DNA from: Sodiomyces alkalinus F11
Lineage: Eukaryota; Ascomycota; Sordariomycetes; Glomerellales; Plectosphaerellaceae
Reading direction: 5' to 3'
NCBI RefSeq assembly: GCF_003711515.1
Contig: NW_021167082.1
Coordinates: forward strand, 528,923-592,922
Length of the DNA: 64,000 bases
In this document: positions 21,431-31,141 of the stretch, piece by piece
Layout: every line of letters starts with the position of its first letter
Position numbering within the stretch: the first letter of the stretch is position 1
Translations under genes and position numbers: made by a program
Notes under the pieces: generated by a model
The model's database searches: none
Told to the model about the DNA's origin: nothing
What the model saw: the letters and a program-made list of their open reading frames with translations, nothing else

Positions 21431-23264
21431 ATGGCCATGCTGCCACTTCCCCAGGCCATTGGCCTCCTTCTGGTTACCGCGGTGGCCTACTTCTTCTATC
21501 GCATGTACCAAGTTCGCTCAAGTATCCGCTCCTTGCCTGAGAAATATGGCATAGTACGTTTCCGTCCAACCACCACGGCACGGCACAGCGAGACGAAAAC
21601 CTAACACCCGCCAGGAGCTTCTCCCAGGCCACTCCTTCTTCTGGGGCCACTTGATAACCGTCGGCAAAGTCATGGCCAATTACCCCCCCGACGTCACCGG
21701 CCAGTTCACCCCCTTCGCCCTGTTCCGCGCGTACCCGCACCTGGCCTCCGCGGGCGCCTTCTACATGGACGTCTGGCCCCTCAACGCCCCGCTCCTCGTC
21801 GTCTTCGACCCGGCCATGATGGCCCAGTTCTCCCAGGACACGCCGCGCCCCAAGCACGACCTGGTCAAGCGGGAGTTCCGCCCCTTCTCCCAGAACCTCG
21901 ACCTCGTCACCTCCGAGGGCCAGACCTGGCGCACCTGGCGCGCCGCCTTCAACCCGGGCTTCTCGGCCCAGAACATCATGGCCCACATTCCCGTTTTCAT
22001 GGAGGAGGTTCTCGTCTTTAAGGCGTATCTGGGCCGCGTCGCCGCCACGGGCGAGACCATCCGGATGGAATCGCAGCTCATGAAGGCCACTTGCGACATT
22101 ATTTGCCGCGCTGTCCTGTGAGTCTCTTTTCTTCATCCCCTCCCTTCTTTTGCCCTCCCCTTCCATACCGACCGGACTGTCAACTGATTTATTGCGTGCA
22201 GTGGAGTGCGTATGCATATCCAGACGAAACCGAGCCCCCTCTACGATTCCCTCAAAAGCTGCATCGCCCTCCTCATAGGAGACAGCAGCCCACGCATGTG
22301 GCCGCGCATCTTCAACCCGCTCCGCCCCTTTCTCATCTGGAACCACAACCGCATCATGCGCCGGGAGCTGCTGCCCCTCCTCGAAGCCCAGCTGAAAGAA
22401 CACGACGAATCCGAAGTGCACGGCGGCACATCAACAAGTTCGTCAACAACCGGCCTGAAAACCATCGCCAACCTCAGCATCCGCGCCTACCGAAACGAGA
22501 GGGTCAACTTGGACAAGGGAAACAAGGAAAAAGCCGCCCGGGAATTCCTCGAGGTCGCCGTCGAGCACCTCAAGATGTTCCTCTTCGCCGGCCACGACAC
22601 CACCGCCTCCGTGCTCTCCTACGCCTACTACTTCCTGCACAGGAACCCGTCCCACCTCGCCAAGGTGCGCGCGGAGCACGACGCCGTCTTCGGCCCCGAC
22701 CCCTCCCGCGCCGCCGCCCAGCTCGCCGCCAAACCCACCCTCCTGAACCAGCTCCCCTACACCACCGCCGTGCTCAAGGAGGTCCTCCGCCTCTCCCCGC
22801 CCGTCGGCTCCGTCCGCGAGGGCGGCCCCGACTTCTTCCTCACCCACCCCGAATCCGGCACCCGCTTCCCCACCGACGGCGTCATCCTCTTCGCCTGCAG
22901 CTTCCTCTCCCACCGCCACCCGGGCATCTGGGCCGAGCCGGACAAGTTCGTCCCGGAGCGCTGGCTCACGCCCGACCCGGAGCAGAGGGAGAAGGAGGCC
23001 CGGCTGCGGAAGAACGCCTGGCGGCCTTTCGAACTCGGCCCGCGCGCTTGCATCGGACAGGAACTCGCGCTGACGGAGCTGCGGCTCCTCTTGGTCCTCA
23101 CTGTCCGGGAGTTCGACGTTGTGCCCGACTTCCCCGAGGATGCGCCCACCGTGTTCGGCGAGGTGGGGTATCAGGCTGATTTGCCCGGCGAGCTGACGGC
23201 GCACATGAAGGGGGGGTTCCCTGCGAAGATTGTGCGGCGCCAGCATGTTGCCAGTACTGCGTGA
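21431..23264 (+). CDS. Cytochrome P450 monooxygenase
   Basis: Three exons, join(21431..21553, 21615..22117, 22202..23264), giving 562 residues. Donors are GTACGT and GTGAGT and all junctions stay in frame. A membrane anchor (AIGLLLVTAVAYFFYRMY) occupies residues 9-26, so the enzyme sits in the ER membrane. Diagnostic motifs: I-helix FAGHDTTASVLSY (A-G-x-D-T for oxygen activation), K-helix KEVLRL (E-x-x-R), FVPERWL, and the haem loop PFELGPRACIGQELALTE (F-x-x-G-x-R-x-C-x-G) with the haem-ligating Cys at residue 492. The length is normal for a class II fungal P450 and it needs a reductase encoded elsewhere. No polyketide synthase, peptide synthetase or terpene cyclase lies nearby, so it is not evidently part of a secondary-metabolite cluster. 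Substrate and CYP family are not assigned. Confidence 0.92.
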
Positions 23265-23453
23265 GGGACCTGCGGTGTAACTGAAGAGATGATGAGCATC
23301 ACGGACGGAAGGACTAAAATGTCGTTTTCGAACACAAATGATATTTTGGAACGTAAAAGATGATTCAATCGGTATTTCTTGCATCTTATATTCGAAATAA
23401 AATCGAGCCGATAACCAGTTCCAGCCCCATGGGCCATGGACCGGTTAGTCTCT

Positions 23454-25639
23454 TCAGGCACCCCGGACCCTATTGTAGAAGATCTCCAGAGCCTCATCAA
23501 TCAGAATCTTGACCCTCTTCGCATCGAGCTTCTCGACCCGGTTGAAGTTGTATAACCCGTTTGTCTCTTGTTCAATGTCGGTTCTGTGGGGGTAATCTGT
23601 TAGCTCGGACGACCTGGGGAGAAGGGGGGGAAAAAAGGGAAAAAAGGAAAAGAGAAAAGAGAGGGGGAAGCACAATGAACCTACAGCTGAGTATAGACAA
23701 AAGCACAGCAATGGCCACCGGCAACAACCCCCTTAACCAGCTTGTCAATCCGCTCCAGCAAATCCTCCGGATCGCTAGCCGTAGTATACCCCCAGTCACG
23801 AGTGTCCTGTGAAGCAGGGACGATATTGACGCCGCCAAACTCGGTGCACATGATGGGCGCGCCAGGGCGGTGCGCGGTGCCGGGGTCGCCGGCCACAGGC
23901 GCCACGAAGAGGTCCCGCCCCGCCTTGAGGCCGAGGATCGCGTCGAGGCTCGCGCACGTCTTCTCGAGTTCCGGGCCGTCGGCGTAGTCGTGGAAGGTCG
24001 AGAGGTCGGTCAGGACGTGTTCCCAGCCGCAATTGTCGTTGATGCTCCGCGTGGGGTCGAGGGTCTTGGTGGCGTAGTAGAGGGACCGGATGTGGTTGCG
24101 CTGGTCGACGTCGTCCTTCAGCGAAGGGTACCCCCAGCTCTCGTTGACCGGGGTCCAGGTGACGACGGAGGGACGGTTGATGGCCAGCTTGACCGACTCG
24201 ATCCATTCCTGGTCGAAGCGCTCGACGTACTCGCTGCTGAATTGGTACGAGTTGGCCATCTCGGCCCAGACGAGGTAGCCGAGCTTGTCGGCCCAGTAGT
24301 AGAAGGCCGGGTCCTCTACTTTTTGGTGTTTCCGGCAGCCGTTGAGCCCCATGCGCTTGGCCAGCTGGATGTCTTCCTTGAGGCTATCGGCCGTGGGCGG
24401 GGTCATGAAGGTGTCGGGCCAGTATCCCTGGTCAAGACACAAAGCCTGGAAGTAGGGTTTGCCATTGAGACGCCACACGCCGTCCGGGTTGGACCAGTCG
24501 ATGGAGCGCATGCCGGTGGTCGTCTTGACCTCATCTAGCACGTCTCCTGACGTGGGGTCGATCAGGCGAATGGCTAGGTCGTATAGGGACGGGTGTTCGG
24601 GGGACCAGAGAGCGACTCCATCCCGCCAGAAGTCGTCGTTGCCTAGCGGGGTGGAACTGAGCACGTCGGCGGGGAGCTGCTTGCGTTGTTCCTCGGAAAG
24701 CCGGAGGTCAAGATCCAAGGTTACAAAGTCGGTCTCCTTGGAGAATTCAGCGGGCGATGACTTGGAGACGACAACACCAGCAAAGGCAGCCTCCACTTCA
24801 ATGGCGCATTTCCGACCTGCACGACGGCCAACGACGCCAATGGTATTGTGGAGCAGGCCCGAGCCAATGTCGTTGGACCGGATGACCGTGCCACGGCTGC
24901 TGTCGGCGATGCGTACGGGAGGGACGACCTCGAGCCAGACGTTCTGCCAGATGCCGCCGGAGGGGGTGTAGAAAATACTCTCGGGCTGGGCGGCCCAATA
25001 CTGTTTCCCACGAGGTTGGGTCAGATCGTAGGCGGAGTCGTATACACGCAAGGTCAGGCGGTGAGAACCGGTAGCGGCGTTTGCGGAAGCAGAAGGATCG
25101 AGCTCATCGGTGATGTCGAGCTCGAAAGGAACGTGACCACCGCGATGTCCGCCGACGTAGCGACCATTGACCCAGACTTTCGCCTCGTAGTCGACGGCGC
25201 CGAAACGGACGAGAAGCCGGTGGCCTTTTTTGATCTCATCGGGGCCGCGCGGATCGGCAATGGTGCGCTCGTACCAGAGCACCTCGTGAACGCCGCGGTC
25301 GTTGATGCCGGAGGCGGGTGACTGGAAGACAAAGGGGACTATGATTTGGCGCTTCTTGTTGGTCCTGGCGTCTTCCGAGGGGGAGAAGATGTTGTCTTTG
25401 AGGAGTTCCTGGGTGCCGGCAGCAATCTTCTGGGTGATGGTCTGGCCCTCGGACGAGCCCTGGAAGCCAACAGATGACGAAGCGGGGCAGTCCTGGGGAA
25501 GACCCGTATGCTGCCAGAGCTGGGAGAGGCCGACGTCTGTATCGTCGAAGAGGAAGTCCCAGGGCCCATTGAGAGACAGCCATCGCAGAGCGGAGCGCTC
25601 AAAGTCGGGACGAGGATACGGCTGACTGTCGGTGGCCAT
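23454..25639 (-). CDS. Glycoside hydrolase family 2 enzyme
   Basis: Two exons, complement(23454..23583, 23685..25639), 694 residues. The intron has a GTAGGT donor and CACAG acceptor, with a pyrimidine-rich stretch on the coding strand. Domains in order: N-terminal sugar-binding jelly roll (SLNGPWDFLFDD, VPFVFQSPASGINDRGVHEV), an Ig-like middle, and a TIM barrel (GKPYFQALCLDQGYW, GLNGCRKHQK, LVWAEM). The catalytic acid/base is Glu500 in TWTPVNESWGYP and the nucleophile Glu600 in MCTEFGG, both at GH2 positions. Family members include beta-galactosidases, beta-glucuronidases and beta-mannosidases; which one applies cannot be told here. The start was taken at 25,639 (MATDSQPYPRP), because the 37 codons upstream lack conservation-like features. 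There is no signal peptide, so the enzyme is probably intracellular. Confidence 0.9.
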
Positions 25640-26173
25640 GGTAGGCGTAAACTGCGGGTGGATGAAACGAATTCTTGGACTCTGAAAGTATTTGTCGTCG
25701 TCGACAGATGACGCCCAAACTGAATGAGGACAGGACAGTGGACGTGGCAACTACCTTGGGAGTTGTTCAGGCAGTCACCTGCTCTTTTGTTCTGCTTCGT
25801 TTCATCCCCTCCAAAACGAATGCTGATCTCCGTGGTACTCGCCAAACTAAGGTACGGAGTATGGGTACTTGAATGGTGGTGGGTGGTGGGTGGTGAGGGG
25901 AAAATGAGGGGTCCGGTCCCTGAACTCCCCACAGTGACATCATAAGAGGACCACTAAAGGAACCACCGACAGCCCGCTAATGCCGCGAAAAGCCAGCAAA
26001 GAGGAGGTAGGTAACCACTTGAGACGCTGGAACAACGCCGGGGACAAAATTGCGGGTGCTGCTGGCGGTGTGCTGGCGGTGGGCGATCCAGTCAGCTGCC
26101 GTCTGCCTGCATATCAGAGGTACATTCCCGGCTTGAGTCACTCGTACCATCGTAACGGTAGCAAACCCGCCCA
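25640..26173. other. Intergenic, promoter of GH2 gene
   Basis: Promoter of the minus-strand GH2 gene and 3' flank of the bZIP gene. Contains AAGGTACGGAGTATGGGTACT near 25,850. Open frames here have no protein-like features. Confidence 0.5.
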
Positions 26174-26908
26174 TCACTGGTCAAGCGCACTGAACACGAC
26201 GACGTTCTTGACGACGCAATCTTGGCGGTTACTGCCGCATCCCAGCGAGGTTCGGGCCAGTTGGTCATCGCCGTGCCCATGCATGTCTGCAATGATTCGC
26301 GCGGCCGCATTACAGGACATTTCAAGCGGTGACGGTGACGCTGACGACGGTGGCGGCGACAAAGACGTGGGCATGGACGTTGGCATCGTCGTCGTTGAAA
26401 CTGATTCAGCGCTGCTGCTCATCTGGCCTCGGGTGCTGGCATCCGCAAGAACAGATAATCGATCCATCGATGTTTCGCTCGGTGATACCGGCATTGGTAT
26501 TGGCCCTGCGGAAAGGGAAGAGCTAGTCGTAGGCCGTTGAAGGCACCCGTTGCCATTGTCCGTCTCGGCTGTCGCTCGGCAGCAGGAAGAAGGAGGAGGA
26601 GTCCGTGACGCGCTGCCGGGTTGTTGTTGTTGTTGTCCATGCTCGCCATCGTCAAACGACTCCAGGAACGCCTTCACCTCGTTCTCGGACACCCCGCGCT
26701 GCGCAAGGAGCATGCGTAGTCTCGCGTTCTCTGCACTGACCGCCCGGGCCGCCTGCTGCATCTGCACCGTCGCCTCGACCCCTCGCCGCTCGTATTCCTC
26801 CACCTTCCTCTGCAGGCTCTCCACGAACGCCTTGCGCTGCGCCCGAGATCGTCGCTGGTTATCGCGGACGCGGTTCGGATCGGGGCCTCTCTGTCGAAGC
26901 GGCGGCAT
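26174..26908 (-). CDS. bZIP transcription factor (small fungal type)
   Basis: A single-exon 244-residue nuclear protein. The basic region DNQRRSRAQRKAFVESLQRK occupies about residues 15-34, matching the N-x-x-x-x-R-x-R pattern of bZIP factors. It continues into a coiled coil with VEEYERRGVEATVQMQQAAR and ENARLRMLLAQRGVSENEV. This basic region and long helix are typical of a fungal bZIP group that lacks a classical heptad-leucine zipper. The middle is Ser/Pro/Gln-rich and disordered. The C-terminus has a conserved-looking box (NAAARIIADMHGHGDDQL, then SNRQDCVVKN), which supports the frame and the stop at 26,174. Start: ATG at 26,908, since the upstream in-frame extension to 27,058 does not look like bZIP sequence. 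Neighbouring GH2 and Nudix genes give no clear hint of targets. Confidence 0.85.
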   Translation of the reverse strand: MPPLRQRGPDPNRVRDNQRRSRAQRKAFVESLQRKVEEYERRGVEATVQMQQAARAVSAENARLRMLLAQRGVSENEVKAFLESFDDGEHGQQQQQPGSASRTPPPSSCCRATAETDNGNGCLQRPTTSSSLSAGPIPMPVSPSETSMDRLSVLADASTRGQMSSSAESVSTTTMPTSMPTSLSPPPSSASPSPLEMSCNAAARIIADMHGHGDDQLARTSLGCGSNRQDCVVKNVVVFSALDQ

Positions 26909-27560
26909 TGTGTCAGAAAACGGAGCCCTTTGGTTGTGAAGTAGAGACGTATGGGTAGAGGAGACACGGGAAGAAAGGTTTGCGACGCACCCGAAACGCA
27001 TTGTTCTCCTTCGCGGATGTGTTGGAGTCTTCAACTGCCGTTTTGCCCGCCATGGCAACCATTGCCCTGCGTGGTAGGGTCGGGCCGTGGTCGATTACTT
27101 GGTCACATACACGTACAGAATACAGATTGCTGGGGCAATTTGCTGTTCTTATTTCTTTTTTTTTTTTTTTTTTTTCCCCTCTTTCTCTTTCTTGGCCCCA
27201 CATAGGAAGAAGACATTAGTAATCAAAAGGCATTCAGAACAAGTGATGACAAATCACTTCTGTAGTGTCTTGAACTTCTGACTTCAACTTCTTGGAGATA
27301 TTTCGGTGAGTCGGTGAGCCAACTCGAGATAACGATGAATTGATTCATGTACTCGGGTTATTCCAACTACCTGAACTTTTCACCCCTCTTATGCATCGCG
27401 CCATTTTTGCACCACCTCTCCAACGAGACGTCCTTCGTATCCTGACACCTCCAGATCCATCCCCTATTCCCTATTCCCTATTCATCCCAGATAGGCAACG
27501 CATCGACTTCTCGAGATTTTAGGATCCCAGCCCAGGTTGGCAACACGAGCCGAGCCTATC
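26909..27560. other. Divergent promoter region, bZIP and Nudix genes
   Basis: About 650 bp between minus-strand bZIP and plus-strand Nudix genes. It contains a run of 20 T at 27,156-27,175 and a CCCTATT tandem (three units) near 27,463-27,483. No coding sequence is supported. Confidence 0.6.
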
Positions 27561-28627
27561 ATGGGCTCTCACGGATACAGGCCGTTTCTGGCTCTCATTG
27601 ATGCCGTTGACAAGTCAGCAAATCCTTTTGACCTCATCACTTTCTGCTCCCAAGTCCCAACGTCACCTCACCCCATCATGCTCACAACTCACAAGCATCT
27701 CACAGCGTTCCCCAAAACTTCGATTTCAACCAACTATACAGGCTCCTCCTCCCCGCAGACCCCCGGCCCCACGGCTTCATAATCCCAGCCACCGTATCCC
27801 GCCTTCCATGGACCGATAACTTCACCGTCGACCACGCATCCCGCACCGTCCAACTCCGCCCGTCTCCGGATACCGCGAGCGACCCAAGTGCATGGGCGAA
27901 CGCCGCGTTGCAAGCAGTTGTAGACGCCATCGTTGCCAAGTCGGCCCATGACCCATCCACCTTTCCCTCTGTCCGCGGCTACCACAGCGAACCCTTCCGG
28001 GTCATCGGCGCGAACTATCCCCTCAGCATCGAGCGTTTCCCCGCCCCGCTCTTCGGCATCGGCTCCCGCGGCGCCCACATGACCGCCTTCGTCCGGGATC
28101 CCGCGATTCCCGCCTCCAACGACCCCCGGAATCTCAAGATCTGGGTCGCCCGCCGCAGTCCCCACATCTTCACCTACCCGGGCCTGCTCGACACCACGGT
28201 CGCCGGCGGCGTCAAGGCCTCCGACGAACCTTCCGACTGCATCCTCGCCGAGGCCCACGAGGAGGCGTCCCTCCCTCCCGACCATGTCAGGGAGCACGCT
28301 CGCGCCGTCGGCGCGGTCACCTACGTGCAGATGAACGATGCCAAGGGCGCGTTTTACCCCACCGTCCTGTACGTCTACGACATTGAGCTTCCCGGGAACA
28401 TAGTCCCGACGCCCATGGACGACGAGGTGTCCGAGTTCCTCCTTATGACCGTCGACGAGGTTACAGAGGCCATGCTGAGGAGGGAATTCAAGCCCAACTG
28501 CGTGCTTGTCATGCTGGACTTTTTCATTCGGCATGGGATTCTGACCCAGGAGAATTCGCCTGAGTATCTAGACCTCGTGACGAGGTTACGGCGGCGTTTA
28601 CCTGTTGCCACTGCTCCTGAGCCCTAG
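27561..28627 (+). CDS. DUF4743/Nudix hydrolase (thiamine-PP repair type)
   Basis: Two exons, join(27561..27613, 27706..28627), 324 residues. The junction rebuilds the family motif VDN (aa|c) and joins two frames. The intron donor GTCAGC is weak but its acceptor CTCACAG is good. The N-terminal half matches DUF4743 (FNQLYRLLLPADPRPHGFI, VSRLPWTDNF), followed by a Nudix domain with its box at about residues 185-207 ending EAHEEASLP. The box keeps the E-x-x-E-E metal ligands, but the Arg of R-E reads Ala and the Glu of G-x5-E reads Asp. Relatives (S. cerevisiae YJR142W, the Nudix half of S. pombe Tnr3) hydrolyse oxidised thiamine pyrophosphate analogues, a metabolite-repair task in the cytosol. 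That role is inferred from family. Start: the ATG at 27,561, since the in-frame upstream codons lack an ATG. Confidence 0.83.
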
Positions 28628-30017
28628 TGAACGGACAGCATAGACACGGGCCTTTGTGCTACGTATGGCATGTTGAAGCTGGGCACTGAACGTACGTCTA
28701 GATGAGAGACGATGGAGACGAATGACAGAATAGATCCCTCAATTAAGGTATACAGCTCCCTTGGCTGAAAACAGAAATCCTCTTGGGAAATCAGCTTCTT
28801 CGGACAAATAGATACAAATGAAATGATGCGGAACTTTTGTCAAAAGGAAGGCTGGTTAAAGTTCAGGTCATCGGACTAAGGTAAGGAACATTTACATTCA
28901 GGCACTGGTCTCTCAGAACGAGGATCCCAAACATGGCAAGGAATTAGATGCAGTTAAAGTATACCAGAGCGAGCCAGGCTTACAGCTTGAGGCGAATGAG
29001 CCCAATCAGGTCATGAGAACACAGATATGAACTGACACTTCCCGAGTTCTTGATTCCAGGCGTGTATTTACACGAGAGACAAGCGATGACAGCCAGCCTC
29101 GGATAGTGACACCTGCTGGTTACGTCGTTCTGTCTTTCTATACCCTTCAATTATTTGGGAAAGTCTAAGACTATAGGCTCAACGAGTCAACCCCCAGGCT
29201 CTCGGAGACAATAGCTACTCACTCGGTCTTGCTCCTGTTCGTCTTGGTGCCAATGTTGTTGTGGCCCATTGTGTAAGTTGTTGATTTTCTTATTCACATT
29301 GTTGCCGCTAGGTAAGAACATCGGCTCCATCATTTCGGAGAAGAAAACGGAAATTCAAAGCTCGCCCCCTATTCGGCTCTTGTCAGGACTCGGGGCCGAG
29401 TGTCCCGATTCCCAGGATTCGACCTCTTCAGACAGACAATACCGTGTATCCTATAGGTGCCTCAGACCCAAGGATGCAGAGTCTATGCAGCAAACCAGCT
29501 ATTGTACAAGTCATCCGTGACAGGTTCTTACAGTTCAATGTTTGCTTTCTTTGGCAAAGCTACCCTGACTTCCGTTTTGATGAACACAAGCGAGCTCATC
29601 TTTTCATAATGACTATTCAAGGATTTGTAGTCTATAAAAGCGCCTGTTGAGTCTTTATACGACCACCATAGTAAATACGAGAAGGCTCCGGACTAGTATT
29701 GTCTCCCCCTTACAGTTGCTCTCCGCTTGCCCACCTTCCTACTTGTTAATTTGCTCCATATGTGCCTGCCCTCTGAAAAGAAAGAGGGAGAAAGGTCTCG
29801 CTTTTCTTAAGTATCTGAATATTTATTTCGCTTAGATTCGACTTTTCCTCCTTGTCGGTCTACTCAAGCCCATGCTTCTCACCTTTCGCAAAGCATGTTC
29901 GTATTGCAACTGCATTGCTCAAGTCATATCCAGCAGCGTGCCTCCGATTCAAGCAGATTCAGGCTACTTCAGGCTACCCTCTTCAACTTGCCAGCCCCAG
30001 TTCACTGCTCAACCATC
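28628..30017. other. 1.4 kb gap without recognised gene
   Basis: AT-richer intergenic sequence, the 3' end of the Nudix gene and the promoter and 5' leader of the LPMO gene. Short frames at 29,269-29,835 have no recognisable features. No tRNA-like cloverleaf was seen. Confidence 0.5.
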
Positions 30018-30989
30018 ATGAAGCTCAACTATTCCATCCCAGCCGCCCTCTTCATCACCCTCGCGGCGGGCCACATGGCCATGTCTGACCCTCCCCCAAT
30101 CAGACACCGAAACAACCCAAACATCAGCCCAGACGAGATCGACTTCCAGTACGCCGACCCCATGTCCTCCAGCGGCTCCAACTTCCCCTGCAAAGGCCAC
30201 CTCAACGCCCTCTCCAGCCCAGCAGGCAACCCCGTCGCAGTCTGGAACGCGGGGGGACAATACTCCCTCACCATCACGGGCGGCGCCCCCCACAGCGGCG
30301 GTTCCTGCCAAGCATCCCTCTCCTACGACGGCGGGCGGACATTCAAGGCCATCCACAGCTGGATAGGCGGCTGTCCCGGCCTGGAAGGCGACAGCAACTG
30401 GTCCTTCACCGTCCCGCACGACGCGCCGTCGGCCGACAACGTCGTCTTTGCCTGGACGTGGTTCAACAAAGTCGGGAACAGAGAGATGTACATGAACTGT
30501 GCTGTGGTGAGCATTGCTGGCGGCCTCGGTACACGGGGTGGAGGACAAGGACTCCTCCCTTCCCGACCGGACATGTTCGTTGCGAACGTCGGTAACGGGT
30601 GTACTACCGTCGACTCGCGAGATGTCATGTTTCCGAATCCCGGACCGGATGCGAACATTGCGAGTCCTGATGCCGTACCTCCTATCGGTCTTGGCTGCGA
30701 TGTAGGACTCGGAGCCGGGCATGATTCGAGTCACGGGAATCACGAGCTCGAGTGGGATGAGGAGAGTCATGAGAACCAGCAGGTTCCGGGGGGCAACGAA
30801 TATCAAGACAGGCACAAAGAAGAGACTGGCAATGATGGCGTGGCATGGAAAGGTGGGTATGCGCCTGGAAATGACTGGCCTGTTTGGTATAGCTGTGGTG
30901 GAGAGCGGAATTCGAGGACGCATGATATGTCTCTTCTTTGGTCAGTTACCGCTCTGGGAGTTGTCTTCCACCAAAGTTGGTTCGCTTGA
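30018..30989 (+). CDS. AA11-type lytic polysaccharide monooxygenase
   Basis: A single-exon, 323-residue secreted protein. The signal peptide MKLNYSIPAALFITLAAG is 18 residues, and cleavage leaves His19 (HMAMSDPPP) as the new N-terminus, as the copper histidine brace demands. The second brace His is His92 in APHSGGSCQ and the axial Tyr is Tyr158 in GNREMYMNC. With SNFPCKG, GGCPG and FAWTWFNKVGNR these define AA11, whose characterised members oxidatively cleave chitin using copper and peroxide or oxygen. After the catalytic domain (about residue 170) comes a Gly/His/Glu-rich disordered region and a tail with a hydrophobic end (LLWSVTALGVVF). The tail could be a GPI signal or simply degenerate. 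Start: the Met at 30,018 is required by the signal peptide; the in-frame upstream extension is ignored. Confidence 0.9.
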   Translation: MKLNYSIPAALFITLAAGHMAMSDPPPIRHRNNPNISPDEIDFQYADPMSSSGSNFPCKGHLNALSSPAGNPVAVWNAGGQYSLTITGGAPHSGGSCQASLSYDGGRTFKAIHSWIGGCPGLEGDSNWSFTVPHDAPSADNVVFAWTWFNKVGNREMYMNCAVVSIAGGLGTRGGGQGLLPSRPDMFVANVGNGCTTVDSRDVMFPNPGPDANIASPDAVPPIGLGCDVGLGAGHDSSHGNHELEWDEESHENQQVPGGNEYQDRHKEETGNDGVAWKGGYAPGNDWPVWYSCGGERNSRTHDMSLLWSVTALGVVFHQSWFA

Positions 30990-31141
30990 AGGGGTAGTGT
31001 GCTACAGCATCGAATAATAGCAAGGGCAAGAGTATATAAATCGGGTCATCATGTCATGCGAGACAATTCCCTCTTGAGTTGATCTCAATCTCTGAACCAA
31101 AGCCGTTTCTCGCCAAGCAGTCGCGACTCGCCCGTTCAACC

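Noticed and set aside
21474..22421. 315-codon minus-strand frame over P450 exons 1-3
   Set aside because: Runs through two P450 introns and exons; no domain recognised.
22443..23384. 313-codon minus-strand frame over P450
   Set aside because: Shadow of the P450 exon, caused by high GC at third positions; the plus strand has all P450 motifs.
21431..28627. Secondary-metabolite cluster around the P450
   Set aside because: No PKS, NRPS, terpene synthase or typical tailoring set nearby; the bZIP, GH2 and Nudix genes do not form one.
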